A stretch of 51,667 nucleotides of DNA from Peptococcaceae bacterium (GTDB taxonomy: Bacteria > Bacillota > Peptococcia > Peptococcales > Peptococcaceae), in contig JAHZHI010000027.1 in NCBI GenBank assembly GCA_019420345.1, positions 1-51,667 on the forward strand, given 5' to 3'. Shown here one piece after another: positions 27,254 through 34,423 of this stretch. Below the pieces are notes generated by a model. That model saw only the letters and a list, made by a program, of their open reading frames with translations. It was not told the origin of the DNA and did no database searches. Made by a program: the position numbers and the translations under genes. How positions within the stretch are numbered: position 1 is the first letter of the stretch; each line of letters opens with the position of its first letter.

Positions 27254-27301
27254 TAAGATAATACCTTGCTGGTGAAGTTTTTTATGACGGGAGGGATGGT
27301 T

Positions 27302-27868
27302 GTGGCTGATTCTAATATCACAAAGCGGGCGTTGGCAGCGGCGCTGCGAGAGTTGATGGATGAAGAGCCATTTGAGAAAATCCAGGTGGCACATATTTGC
27401 GAACGATGCGATATGAGCCGAAAAAGTTTTTACTATCATTTTAAGGATAAGTATGACTTGGTGAATTGGATTTTCGACACAGAGATCATCCCGGTTGTGC
27501 GGCGGGCGATTGTTTCAGAACAACATGTTATATGGCGGCAGCTGGTGACCGAGAGCTGTGAGTATTTTTATGAAAACCGCCATTTTTATCGTAAGGCGTT
27601 AAAAATCGAAGGACAAAATTCTCTGGTGGATCATTTTCGTGATTTTATTCAACCGATCTTAAAGTTGAGGCTTTTTGAATTGGTGGGCGATCTTGCCGAC
27701 GATGCGTTTGCGTTGGACTTTTTCACAGATGCGGTGGTGTGCTCGCTGGTGCGCTGGCTGTTGGCTGATGAGTGTGTGCCGGCGGATGAATTTGTTGCAA
27801 AGCTGTTTGTGTTGATCCAACGAAGTGCTTACGCGGTGTGTCAGGAATTTGAATGCGAACAAAAATAA
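27302..27868 (+). CDS. TetR-family regulator, DhaS-like
   Basis: A 188-residue regulator whose N-terminal helix-turn-helix domain (TKRALAAALRELM, then ICERCDMSRKSFYYHFKDKYDLVNW) and C-terminal ligand-binding domain match the TetR group that includes DhaS, the dihydroxyacetone-kinase activator. GTG at 27302 gives 6-base spacing from GGGAGGG; the ATG at 27296 directly abuts it. It is divergent from gldA, so control of glycerol/dihydroxyacetone use is likely but inferred. A bidirectional terminator separates it from the convergent gene. Confidence 0.88.
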   Translation: MADSNITKRALAAALRELMDEEPFEKIQVAHICERCDMSRKSFYYHFKDKYDLVNWIFDTEIIPVVRRAIVSEQHVIWRQLVTESCEYFYENRHFYRKALKIEGQNSLVDHFRDFIQPILKLRLFELVGDLADDAFALDFFTDAVVCSLVRWLLADECVPADEFVAKLFVLIQRSAYAVCQEFECEQK

Positions 27869-27903
27869 AACAGACGATCATTTCGATCGTCTGTTTTTTT
27901 GCT
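27868..27903. terminator. Bidirectional terminator
   Basis: A perfect 12-bp stem (arms 27868-27879 and 27885-27896) has flanking A- and T-runs between two convergent genes. Confidence 0.9.
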
Positions 27904-27913
27904 TTGATGGGGT

Positions 27914-28939
27914 TTAACTGGTTGTGACAGGGCAGGCACTGGCGAGAATTTGGGCCAGCGGCTGTTGGAAAAAGTTATGTTCTGCCTGTGTCGTGTGCAC
28001 GTTGTAGTGGCGGAGATCACCATTCTGATCAAAGAAGATCGGGCAGGTGTTTGCTGAAATAATGGTGTTGACCAGCTGGTCGTCGCTTGGTATCTCCAGA
28101 GGAAGAGTGCGAAACGTTTGTTTGGCTCGGATTTGTTTGATCGTCTGCTGAACAAGTTGCTGAACATCCGGTGAGCAATTTGGTGTAGGGATGAGCACTG
28201 TGAACAGCGGGGATAATTCCTGAGTGCTGTAGAAAAGATCACCATTGATGATGCTCGGAATGTCGCGTTGCTCATAGGGGTGCCAAACGGCGTAGAGCAA
28301 GCCTCGGCGCTGAATTTCAGGGCAGAGGTCGCAAGCGTATTCGTTGTAACGAAAAACGAGCATGAGATTGCGATGGCTGCTTAGTTCATCGAGAATGTCC
28401 TCGTTTAAAGTTTCGGGTTCGCAGAACAAAAAGAATGCGCTGTCGGGATGTTGTTTGGCGAGTGCGAGCACTGGCTGCGTGCTGCCAGTGACAAAAAGTA
28501 ACCAAGCGTAAATACCAAGATTTTCACCGTCTTTGATCAGTGCTTGATAATGCTTTTGGCTGCATTGGAACAGATGCGGTTCGATTTGAAGAGAGAGTGC
28601 CCAGGGAATGGTGCATTGCATTTTTTGTTCATTGACACGGATCTGGCGAGCGCCAAGAACGCACGCATTGTAGCCAAGAGTCATACCAAAATGATACAGA
28701 AGCTCTGTGTTCGTGTGACTGATCACTTCGCGGAGCAGCTGATAATAGGCGCTGTATTCGTTTTGCAGCATGTGTTGTATGGTTGAGAAGAAGCGTTTCT
28801 GAAATTGCCCGTTTGAGTATTGCAGTGCCATGTCGACAAGATTGCGAATGCCTCGCTCAGGATTGGTATGAATGTTTTTCAGCGCCGTTTTGACCGTTGT
28901 TTCTACCAAAATGCGAGACATGTTTGTTTTCAAGATCAT
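27914..28939 (-). CDS. Degenerate paralogue of the adjacent radical SAM enzyme, lacking cluster cysteines
   Basis: A 341-residue protein with clear end-to-end similarity to the divergent radical SAM protein at 29174-30541. Matching blocks include ALKNIHTNPE with ALKYIESNPE, CTIPWALSL with CNVPWALLL, IKDGENLGIYAW with IRQGKEMGIYMY, and LFTVLIPTPN...IRAKQTF with ELLPTPE...IRAFRKTKPIF. The CxxxCxxC cluster motif is missing: about 14 residues are lost there and one cysteine (C126) remains. The TGGEP SAM-binding motif is replaced by TGSTQP. It therefore cannot be a normal radical SAM catalyst and may be a regulatory or structural partner. The reading frame is intact and has its own RBS and promoter, so it does not look like a decaying gene. 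Confidence 0.8.
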   Translation of the reverse strand: MILKTNMSRILVETTVKTALKNIHTNPERGIRNLVDMALQYSNGQFQKRFFSTIQHMLQNEYSAYYQLLREVISHTNTELLYHFGMTLGYNACVLGARQIRVNEQKMQCTIPWALSLQIEPHLFQCSQKHYQALIKDGENLGIYAWLLFVTGSTQPVLALAKQHPDSAFFLFCEPETLNEDILDELSSHRNLMLVFRYNEYACDLCPEIQRRGLLYAVWHPYEQRDIPSIINGDLFYSTQELSPLFTVLIPTPNCSPDVQQLVQQTIKQIRAKQTFRTLPLEIPSDDQLVNTIISANTCPIFFDQNGDLRHYNVHTTQAEHNFFQQPLAQILASACPVTTS

Positions 28940-28994
28940 TCACTTCTTTCAGACAATGATTTTAGTGGAAAATACTCTCAATTATTCAGTATAA

Positions 28995-29023
28995 ATAATA
29001 TATATGTAGGATTTCTTTGGCAA
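28995..29023 (-). promoter_or_regulatory. Promoter of the cysteine-less paralogue
   Basis: On the minus strand TTGCCA (29018-29023) and TATTAT (28995-29000) are separated by 17 bp. The -35 box touches the first copy of the tandem repeat. Confidence 0.65.
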
Positions 29024-29078
29024 GGGACAAATGGGCCAATGTGTCCAAAAAAGGGACAAATGGGTCAATGGGTCAAAA
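29022..29078. repeat. Tandem 28-29 bp repeats between divergent promoters
   Basis: Two consecutive copies (29022-29050 and 29051-29078) begin AAGGGACAAATGGG and end in AAAA, with about three differences. The first has GGACA and TGTCC half-sites 12 bp apart; a further GGAC...GTCC pair lies at 29083-29104. The repeats fill the space between two back-to-back -35 boxes, so they are probably operator sites for a shared regulator. Confidence 0.7.
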
Positions 29079-29105
29079 TATCGGACTCCACAGGCGTTGT
29101 GTCCA

Positions 29106-29134
29106 ATGACGGTAAAATAAGGTTTTCCTATAAT
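29106..29134 (+). promoter_or_regulatory. Promoter of the radical SAM gene
   Basis: ATGACG at 29106-29111 and a perfect TATAAT at 29129-29134 with a 17-bp spacer. A GGAC...GTCC inverted element sits immediately upstream. Confidence 0.6.
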
Positions 29135-29173
29135 TGAAAAGGAAAGCAAAAAAATAGGAGGATGAAGAGAATC

Positions 29174-30541
29174 ATGAGTAATTCTATCAAGAATAGCGTA
29201 CAAAAACTTGCGATCAATCAAGCGTTGAAATATATTGAAAGCAACCCGGAAGAAAACCTGCCAAAATTGATGGAAATGGTGGATAAGGTTACTCCAGATG
29301 GTTGGTACGAAAGCCAACGCCGCGCTTTTCGCAACGCGATCAAAGAAAAGAATAATTGGTATCAGCTCATTTTAAAGGTGTACGACCTGGACCCAGGAGT
29401 GCGTAAAGCCTTTTCTCAGAACTTCCTGTTCAACGCCAGTCTCAAAGGCAGTGCCATTCAGAACAGTGTTAAGGAAAAAGAAGGCTGCAATGTACCATGG
29501 GCGCTTCTTTTGGACCCAACGTCGGCCTGCAACCTGCATTGCACTGGCTGCTGGGCAGCAGAATATGGTCATCAGCTGAATCTGACCCTTGAAGACATCG
29601 ACTCGATCATTCGCCAAGGCAAAGAGATGGGAATTTACATGTACATCTATACTGGCGGCGAACCATTGGTACGTAAGCAGGACATTATCAAAATCTGTGA
29701 AATGCATCCAGACTGCGAATTCCTTTCGTTTACCAATGGTACCTTGATTGATGAAGAATTCTGCAAAGAAATGCTTCGTGTGAAAAACTTTGTACCGGCT
29801 ATTTCTCTGGAAGGCTTTGAAGAAGCCAATGACGGACGCCGTGGACAAGGTGTATATAAAAAAGTGCAGCATGCCATGGCTCTGCTTAAAGAAAACAAAT
29901 TGCCATTTGGCATTTCTACCTGCTACACCAGTCAAAACGTGGACGATGTAAGCAGTGAAGCGTTCTTTGATTTCATCATCGAGAGCGGTGCGCTTTTTGT
30001 CTGGTTCTTCCATTACATGCCTGTTGGCAACGATGCTGCTGTAGAACTTCTGCCAACACCGGAACAGCGCAAGATGATGTATGATCGCATTCGTGCTTTC
30101 CGAAAGACAAAGCCGATCTTCAGCATGGATTTCCAAAACGATGCCGAATACGTTGGCGGCTGCATTGCCGGCGGACGTCGTTACCTGCATATCAACGCCA
30201 AGGGCGATGTGGAACCATGTGTCTTTATCCATTATTCGGATTCTAACATTCATGAAGTATCGCTGCTGGAAACCTTCAAGCGACCAATGTTTATGGCTTA
30301 TCATGACAATCAGCCATTCAATGAAAATATGCTGCGCCCTTGCCCAATGCTGGAAAATCCTCAGTATCTGCGCAAGATGGTCAAAGAGGCCGGCGCTGTT
30401 AATACAGACTATCAGAGCATCGAAGAAGTGGATCATCTTTGTGACAAGACGACGCCATACGCTGAAAATTGGAAGCCAATGGCGGATAAAATCTGGTACG
30501 ATGAAGGTGGTCACACCAAAACCAACGATGACAATCAGTAA
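29174..30541 (+). CDS. Radical SAM enzyme with N-terminal helical domain and SPASM-like tail
   Basis: A 455-residue radical SAM protein. Residues 1-105 form a helical domain (ALKYIESNPEENLPKLMEM) typical of a clostridial and archaeal radical SAM subgroup. The cluster motif is CNLHCTGC (C119, C123, C126), followed by the SAM-binding YTGGEP (159-164). The C-terminal part has CIAGGRRYLHINAKGDVEPC, CPM and DHLC, consistent with an auxiliary cluster. The ATG at 29174 is preferred over 29162, which directly abuts AGGAGG, although its spacing (12) is long. The substrate is unknown. It is divergent from its cysteine-less paralogue and ends at a strong terminator. Confidence 0.85.
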   Translation: MSNSIKNSVQKLAINQALKYIESNPEENLPKLMEMVDKVTPDGWYESQRRAFRNAIKEKNNWYQLILKVYDLDPGVRKAFSQNFLFNASLKGSAIQNSVKEKEGCNVPWALLLDPTSACNLHCTGCWAAEYGHQLNLTLEDIDSIIRQGKEMGIYMYIYTGGEPLVRKQDIIKICEMHPDCEFLSFTNGTLIDEEFCKEMLRVKNFVPAISLEGFEEANDGRRGQGVYKKVQHAMALLKENKLPFGISTCYTSQNVDDVSSEAFFDFIIESGALFVWFFHYMPVGNDAAVELLPTPEQRKMMYDRIRAFRKTKPIFSMDFQNDAEYVGGCIAGGRRYLHINAKGDVEPCVFIHYSDSNIHEVSLLETFKRPMFMAYHDNQPFNENMLRPCPMLENPQYLRKMVKEAGAVNTDYQSIEEVDHLCDKTTPYAENWKPMADKIWYDEGGHTKTNDDNQ

Positions 30542-30602
30542 TTTGAACCAACGGTGGCGCGATCCCGGCGTCACTTTTCCTACCCCCCTTTTTCACACCA
30601 CG

Positions 30603-30650
30603 ATCAGGCGTTCATCGGTAGTATACCGGTGGACGCCTGATTTTGTTGTT
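30603..30650 (+). terminator. Terminator after the radical SAM gene
   Basis: An 18-bp stem with G-T wobbles (arms 30603-30620 and 30624-30641, 3-nt loop) is followed by a T-rich run. Confidence 0.8.
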
Positions 30651-30769
30651 TTTCCATGCAACCAAAACGAACATTTTTCATAAAAATATGGTGGGAGTGG
30701 TTGGTGGTGTGGGGGGAAGGGGCTTTTTATAATGGAGGTGAAAAATCAAAAAAACAGGAGGTTTTGGCA

Positions 30770-31819
30770 ATGCATGGTGGGTTATGGTGGATGGTGTTGA
30801 CTGGGATTGTGTCGGCCGGTGTCAAGTTTGGCTGCTGGTGCTATGGCAACACGCACTGGTGGGTGAAGGAGATGCGCAGGATCGAGGCGTTGGGTGTGCA
30901 GGAGCGGCAGGCGGTGCTGGCGAATGGGCACGTGATCAATTATGCGGAGCTGGGCGGTGAAGGGCCGGCACTGCTGCTGATCCATGGGCAGATGGGCGCC
31001 TGGCAGGATTATGCTGCGGTGATGCCGCAGCTGTCTCAGCAGTGGCATGTGTATGCGGTGGATGTGTACGGCCATGGCGGTTCGTCTCACGAGGAAGCGC
31101 TGTATTATTTGGATGTGAACGGGGAGGATTTGATCGCGTTCATAGAGCAGGAGATTGGCGCACCGGTCGTAGTGAGCGGTCATTCCAATGGGGCCTTGCT
31201 GGCGGCGTACATGGCTGCTTATGGCGGTCGCTGGGTGCGTGGTGCGCTGCTGGAAGATCCGCCGGTATTTTCGACGGAAGGCGAAGACTGGGAAAAGACC
31301 TTTGCCTATATTGACACCTATGCGCCGCTGCACGCGTACTTGTCGTCGCCGCAGGAGGAGTGCTGGCCCGCGTATTATCTGCGGCACTGTTACTGGGGCC
31401 AGCTGTTCATGAAACCAGTGATGCCGTTTTTGGCCAATTATGCACAGTGGACGGCGCGGCGCCATCCCGATGAAGAGGTGAAGATGCCATTTCTGCCGCG
31501 CAGCATTACCTGCATGTTTCATCATGTGGGGCAGTATGATATGCTGTATGGAGAACATTTCTATGAGTTAACGTGGAGCCGCGGCGTGCGTCATGCGCAC
31601 ATGCTGGCGGACATTGCGGTGCCGTGCGTGTATCTGCATGCGAAAGAAACGGTGTCGCCAGAAGGCGTGCTGTTCTGCGCGGCATCGCGGGCACAAGCGG
31701 AGCGCGCGGTGGCGCTGATTGGTGACAATGCGGCGCTCATTGAAACGCCGGACAGCGACCACAACATTCATGGCAAACACACGGCACTTTATTTGGAGGC
31801 CCTGTCGCGGTTATTATGA
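30770..31819 (+). CDS. Membrane-anchored alpha/beta hydrolase
   Basis: A 349-residue alpha/beta-hydrolase-fold protein. A hydrophobic N-terminal segment (about 5-24) should anchor it. The oxyanion region is LLLIHGQMGAW (68-78), the nucleophile S139 sits in SGHSNGALLAAY, and the histidine lies in DSDHNIHG near the C terminus. A VDVYGHGGSSH loop is typical of the fold. The start at 30770 lies 8 bases after AGGAGG; upstream in-frame ATGs lack a site. The substrate cannot be told. The HTH-AbrB gene follows after 15 bp, so the two are probably cotranscribed. Confidence 0.85.
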   Translation: MHGGLWWMVLTGIVSAGVKFGCWCYGNTHWWVKEMRRIEALGVQERQAVLANGHVINYAELGGEGPALLLIHGQMGAWQDYAAVMPQLSQQWHVYAVDVYGHGGSSHEEALYYLDVNGEDLIAFIEQEIGAPVVVSGHSNGALLAAYMAAYGGRWVRGALLEDPPVFSTEGEDWEKTFAYIDTYAPLHAYLSSPQEECWPAYYLRHCYWGQLFMKPVMPFLANYAQWTARRHPDEEVKMPFLPRSITCMFHHVGQYDMLYGEHFYELTWSRGVRHAHMLADIAVPCVYLHAKETVSPEGVLFCAASRAQAERAVALIGDNAALIETPDSDHNIHGKHTALYLEALSRLL

Positions 31820-31834
31820 AGGGATGCGTGAACG

Positions 31835-32275
31835 ATGCTGAGTGATAATATTTCCATGCTGCGGATGCTCAATGGCTATTCCCAGGAAGAGGTGGCGGCG
31901 CGTGTCGGCGTCTCCCGACAGGCCTATGCGAAGTGGGAAAAGGGCGACACCTTGCCGGATGTGCTGCATTGTCAGAAACTGGCGGCTCTTTATGATACGA
32001 CGATTGACGCCTTGCTGAATTTTGATGCTAAAGTTGGGCAAACAGCGCTGACACCGGCGCCAAAGGGGAAGCACATCTTTGGCACGGTGAAGCTTAACGA
32101 CCATGGCCAGGTCGTGATTCCCAAGAAAGCACGCAGCCTGTTTCACTTGCAGCCAGGCGACGAACTGGTGGTGCTCGGCGACGAAGCGGAAGGCTTAGCG
32201 ATGATCCGCGCCGATGTATTCGAAGAACGCCTGCACCAGCTCTGGACCCAGGCCGTGACACAGCAGAAGGAGTAA
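31835..32275 (+). CDS. HTH-XRE regulator with C-terminal AbrB-like domain
   Basis: A 146-residue two-domain regulator. The N-terminal XRE helix-turn-helix is YSQEEVAARVGVSRQAYAKWEKGDTLPD (about 15-42), and the C-terminal SpoVT/AbrB-like swapped hairpin is GTVKLNDHGQVVIPKKARSLFHLQPGDELVVL (about 81-113). Both halves can bind DNA. Proteins with this layout are common in gut Firmicutes, with few known targets. It follows the hydrolase gene closely and ends at a terminator. Confidence 0.88.
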   Translation: MLSDNISMLRMLNGYSQEEVAARVGVSRQAYAKWEKGDTLPDVLHCQKLAALYDTTIDALLNFDAKVGQTALTPAPKGKHIFGTVKLNDHGQVVIPKKARSLFHLQPGDELVVLGDEAEGLAMIRADVFEERLHQLWTQAVTQQKE

Positions 32276-32293
32276 GTGCTGTGAGATTGGCCA

Positions 32294-32338
32294 TGACAAA
32301 AGCAGCCGTCCCTGAGGGGAGCGGCTGCTTTTGTTGTC
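32294..32338 (+). terminator. Terminator after the HTH-AbrB gene
   Basis: A 13-bp stem (ACAAAAGCAGCCG / CGGCTGCTTTTGT) with an inner CCC/GGG extension lies just after the stop codon. Confidence 0.8.
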
Positions 32339-32342
32339 ATTA

Positions 32343-32371
32343 TTGACTTTTCGGCGGGATTCGATTAGAAT
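32343..32371 (+). promoter_or_regulatory. Promoter of the pirin gene
   Basis: TTGACT at 32343-32348 and TAGAAT at 32366-32371 with a 17-bp spacer, 63 bp before the start codon. Confidence 0.7.
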
Positions 32372-32434
32372 GCCGTTAAGATGATTTGCATAGGAAGCTT
32401 AATAATGAACAAGAACTATTAAGGAGGAGCTATC

Positions 32435-33280
32435 ATGACACGAGCAATTGAGGAACGCGTGCAGGGTCAGCATACGTTTGACGGCGCCGGGGTTGATCTG
32501 GTGCGCGTGTTGGGCCATCCAACAGCGGAGGCGTTCGATCCGTTTTTGATGCTGGATTCTTTCGACAGTACCGACCCAGAATCCTACAAAGCAGGGTTTC
32601 CAAAGCATCCGCACCGCGGCATTGAAACGATCAGCTATCTGGTGCAGGGGCAGATGATGCATCGCGACAGCCTGGGCCACGAGGACACCATCGGCGACGG
32701 TGAGGTGCAGTGGATGACGGCGGGTTCCGGTATTCAGCATGAAGAAAAACTGCCGGCGTCGGAGCGCCTGTTGGGTGTGCAGCTGTGGCTGAATCTGCCA
32801 GCCAAGGATAAGATGGTGCTGCCAGCTTATCACCACATTAAGCGCGAGGACATTCCGGAAGTGGCCATTGATGGCGGCAAGGTACGTGTGCTTGCTGGGG
32901 CGTTCAATGGGGTGCAGGGCTTTCAGGGCAGCTATCTGCCGCTCGATTATTACGATGTACAGCTGGAAGCGGGAAAGGCTGCGACCATTGCCACTGATCC
33001 TGCGCGCAGGACCATGGTGTTTACGCTGCTGGGCGATGCTGTTGTTGAAGGTGAAGCCATTGCTGAAAAGACCGCTGTCAAACTTGCCAGCGGCGACAGC
33101 CTGCATCTTGAAGCAGCCGACGCGCCTGTGCACATTCTCGTCATGAGCGCACCTGCGCTGAACGAACCCATCGCTTGGCACGGGCCGATCGTCATGAACA
33201 GCCTCGCCGATATCGCCAAAGCCACCGCTGAACTGCACAATGGGAAGTTTTTGAAACACGAGATTCAGTACGAAGAATAA
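32435..33280 (+). CDS. Pirin family protein
   Basis: A 281-residue bicupin of the pirin family. The N-terminal metal site is complete: H58 and H60 in KHPHRG, H102 and E104 in GSGIQHEE. Pirins are iron proteins; some have quercetin 2,3-dioxygenase activity and others act as redox-dependent regulators, so the activity here is undefined. AAGGAGG precedes the ATG, it has its own promoter, and a hairpin closes it against the convergent XRE operon. Confidence 0.92.
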   Translation: MTRAIEERVQGQHTFDGAGVDLVRVLGHPTAEAFDPFLMLDSFDSTDPESYKAGFPKHPHRGIETISYLVQGQMMHRDSLGHEDTIGDGEVQWMTAGSGIQHEEKLPASERLLGVQLWLNLPAKDKMVLPAYHHIKREDIPEVAIDGGKVRVLAGAFNGVQGFQGSYLPLDYYDVQLEAGKAATIATDPARRTMVFTLLGDAVVEGEAIAEKTAVKLASGDSLHLEAADAPVHILVMSAPALNEPIAWHGPIVMNSLADIAKATAELHNGKFLKHEIQYEE

Positions 33281-33330
33281 AAAAGGGGAGCCGCTGCACG
33301 AACAACAGGTTCGTGTGGCGACTCCCTTTG
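33281..33330. terminator. Hairpin between pirin and the XRE operon
   Basis: An imperfect long stem (AAAGGGGAG outer arm with CTCCCTTT, inner CACGAAC / GTTCGTG) lies between the two convergent stop codons. Confidence 0.65.
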
Positions 33331-33331
33331 C

Positions 33332-33535
33332 TTATTCGTCGTCGGTGATGGTGAAGATGTCTTCGATGGTGACGCCAAAGACTTTGGCGATGTTCCAGGC
33401 GAGGACGAGGGATGGGTTGTAGCGGCCTTTTTCGAGGTTGCCGATGGTTTCGCGGCGCACGCCGACGCGCTGGGCGAGTTCGGCCTGGTTCATGTTATGT
33501 TTGGCGCGGTATTCTTTGATGCGGTTGTGGATCAT
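33332..33535 (-). CDS. Small XRE-family HTH regulator
   Basis: A 67-residue single-domain helix-turn-helix protein (MNQAELAQRVGVRRETIGNLEKGRYNPSLVLAWNIA pattern, about 15-50). It overlaps the upstream membrane protein gene by 4 bp (ATGA), so it is the last gene of a three-gene operon. Tiny XRE proteins paired with small membrane proteins are a common Firmicutes arrangement and usually autoregulate. A palindrome over the operon promoter (34303-34318) is the likely operator. Confidence 0.85.
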   Translation of the reverse strand: MIHNRIKEYRAKHNMNQAELAQRVGVRRETIGNLEKGRYNPSLVLAWNIAKVFGVTIEDIFTITDDE

Positions 33536-33891
33536 TCGTCAGACAATCCTTTCAGTTCGCGCCATTCGCAGATGGTGAGCATGCCGGTGAAGAGCACATA
33601 GGCAGTGAGAAAGCCGCTTTTCAGCGCCAGCGCTGTGATGTCAGCAGACGGGCCGCTGCGCAGGGTGGCGAGAAGGATGACGAGGGTGACGACGATCATT
33701 TCGGCGAAAAAGGCCCAGAGGGCGGCGCTTTTTACGTGTCCGAGAAAGCATTCATCTGGCGTGACGCCAAAGTACGGAAGAAACACGAGAAAGATGAGAA
33801 ACGCCAGGTAGGCGCGGTCGCCGCTGTTCAAAAAGAGCAGTGCCGGCAGTGCCATGAGGGACAGCAGGCCGACAGGATTGATCTTTTTCAT
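33532..33891 (-). CDS. Small membrane protein (DUF3796-like), copy 2
   Basis: A 119-residue protein with about four hydrophobic segments and the C-terminal TICEWRELKG motif. It is a paralogue of the preceding gene; shared features are GLLSL near the N terminus, FGVTPDECFLGHVKSAA against FRVIPDEFFLENVRKTA, and the TICEWRE tail. The start at 33891 has GGAGG at 8-base spacing on the minus strand. The DUF3796 assignment is tentative. A membrane-bound sensor or antirepressor for the XRE protein would fit the operon. Confidence 0.7.
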   Translation of the reverse strand: MKKINPVGLLSLMALPALLFLNSGDRAYLAFLIFLVFLPYFGVTPDECFLGHVKSAALWAFFAEMIVVTLVILLATLRSGPSADITALALKSGFLTAYVLFTGMLTICEWRELKGLSDE

Positions 33892-33906
33892 GATGAATAC
33901 CTCCAA

Positions 33907-34260
33907 TTATTCCAAAGCGCCTTTTTGTTCACGCCATTCGCAGATGGTGAGAGCGATGCTGAAAACGATCACCGAGGTGGCAAAGCTGAGGGCGAAAGCC
34001 GTTGGTGCTGCTTGTGCCGTGCCATAGAGGAGGCTGCAGGCGAAGATATAGACGATGAGGGACAACATGCCGACAAAAAAGGAAAGTGTAGCCGTTTTGC
34101 GCACGTTTTCCAGGAAAAATTCGTCTGGGATGACGCGAAAATAACGCAGGTAGTAGAGAAAGCCGAGAAATCCGAACCAGCCTTTGTTGTCGCTCACAAA
34201 GCCAAGCACAGCGACCAGTGCCAGCAGCGACAAAAGACCAAGCATGTTGAAGCGTTTCAT
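33907..34260 (-). CDS. Small membrane protein (DUF3796-like), copy 1
   Basis: A 117-residue four-helix membrane protein, first gene of the XRE operon. AGGAGG lies 9 bases before the ATG at 34258-34260 on the minus strand. It aligns over its whole length with the next gene (PDEFFLENV, TICEWREQKG), so the two arose by tandem duplication. The 15-bp gap between them supports cotranscription. No enzymatic residues are apparent. Confidence 0.7.
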   Translation of the reverse strand: MKRFNMLGLLSLLALVAVLGFVSDNKGWFGFLGFLYYLRYFRVIPDEFFLENVRKTATLSFFVGMLSLIVYIFACSLLYGTAQAAPTAFALSFATSVIVFSIALTICEWREQKGALE

Positions 34261-34302
34261 GGTGGAGCACCTCCTAAAAATGTGGTATATTTCGCTCTTT
34301 AT

Positions 34303-34338
34303 GTGGTAAATATACCACGCGTTTTGCAAGTGTGTCAA
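34303..34338 (-). promoter_or_regulatory. Promoter and operator of the XRE operon
   Basis: On the minus strand a perfect TTGACA (34333-34338) and TATATT (34309-34314) have an 18-bp spacer. The palindrome GTGGTA-AATA-TACCAC (34303-34318) covers the -10 box, and a half-site GTGGTAT is repeated at 34282-34288 in the leader. This is a convincing repressor site. Confidence 0.75.
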
Positions 34339-34382
34339 GAATGACACGCAGTCGAAAAGGTGCAGGACGGCGGGTGCTATGG

Positions 34383-34388
34383 TATAAT
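34383..34388 (+). promoter_or_regulatory. Extended -10 promoter of the phosphonate-type pair
   Basis: A perfect TATAAT preceded by TGG gives the extended -10 pattern TGnTATAAT. No good -35 box is present. The GTG start lies 35 bp downstream. Confidence 0.55.
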
Positions 34389-34423
34389 GAAGGCATAAAA
34401 CTGACACGGAGAGGTGAACGATT

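Noticed and set aside
30728..30733. TATAAT as the hydrolase promoter
   Set aside because: No acceptable -35 box at 15-19 bp, so it was not listed as a feature.
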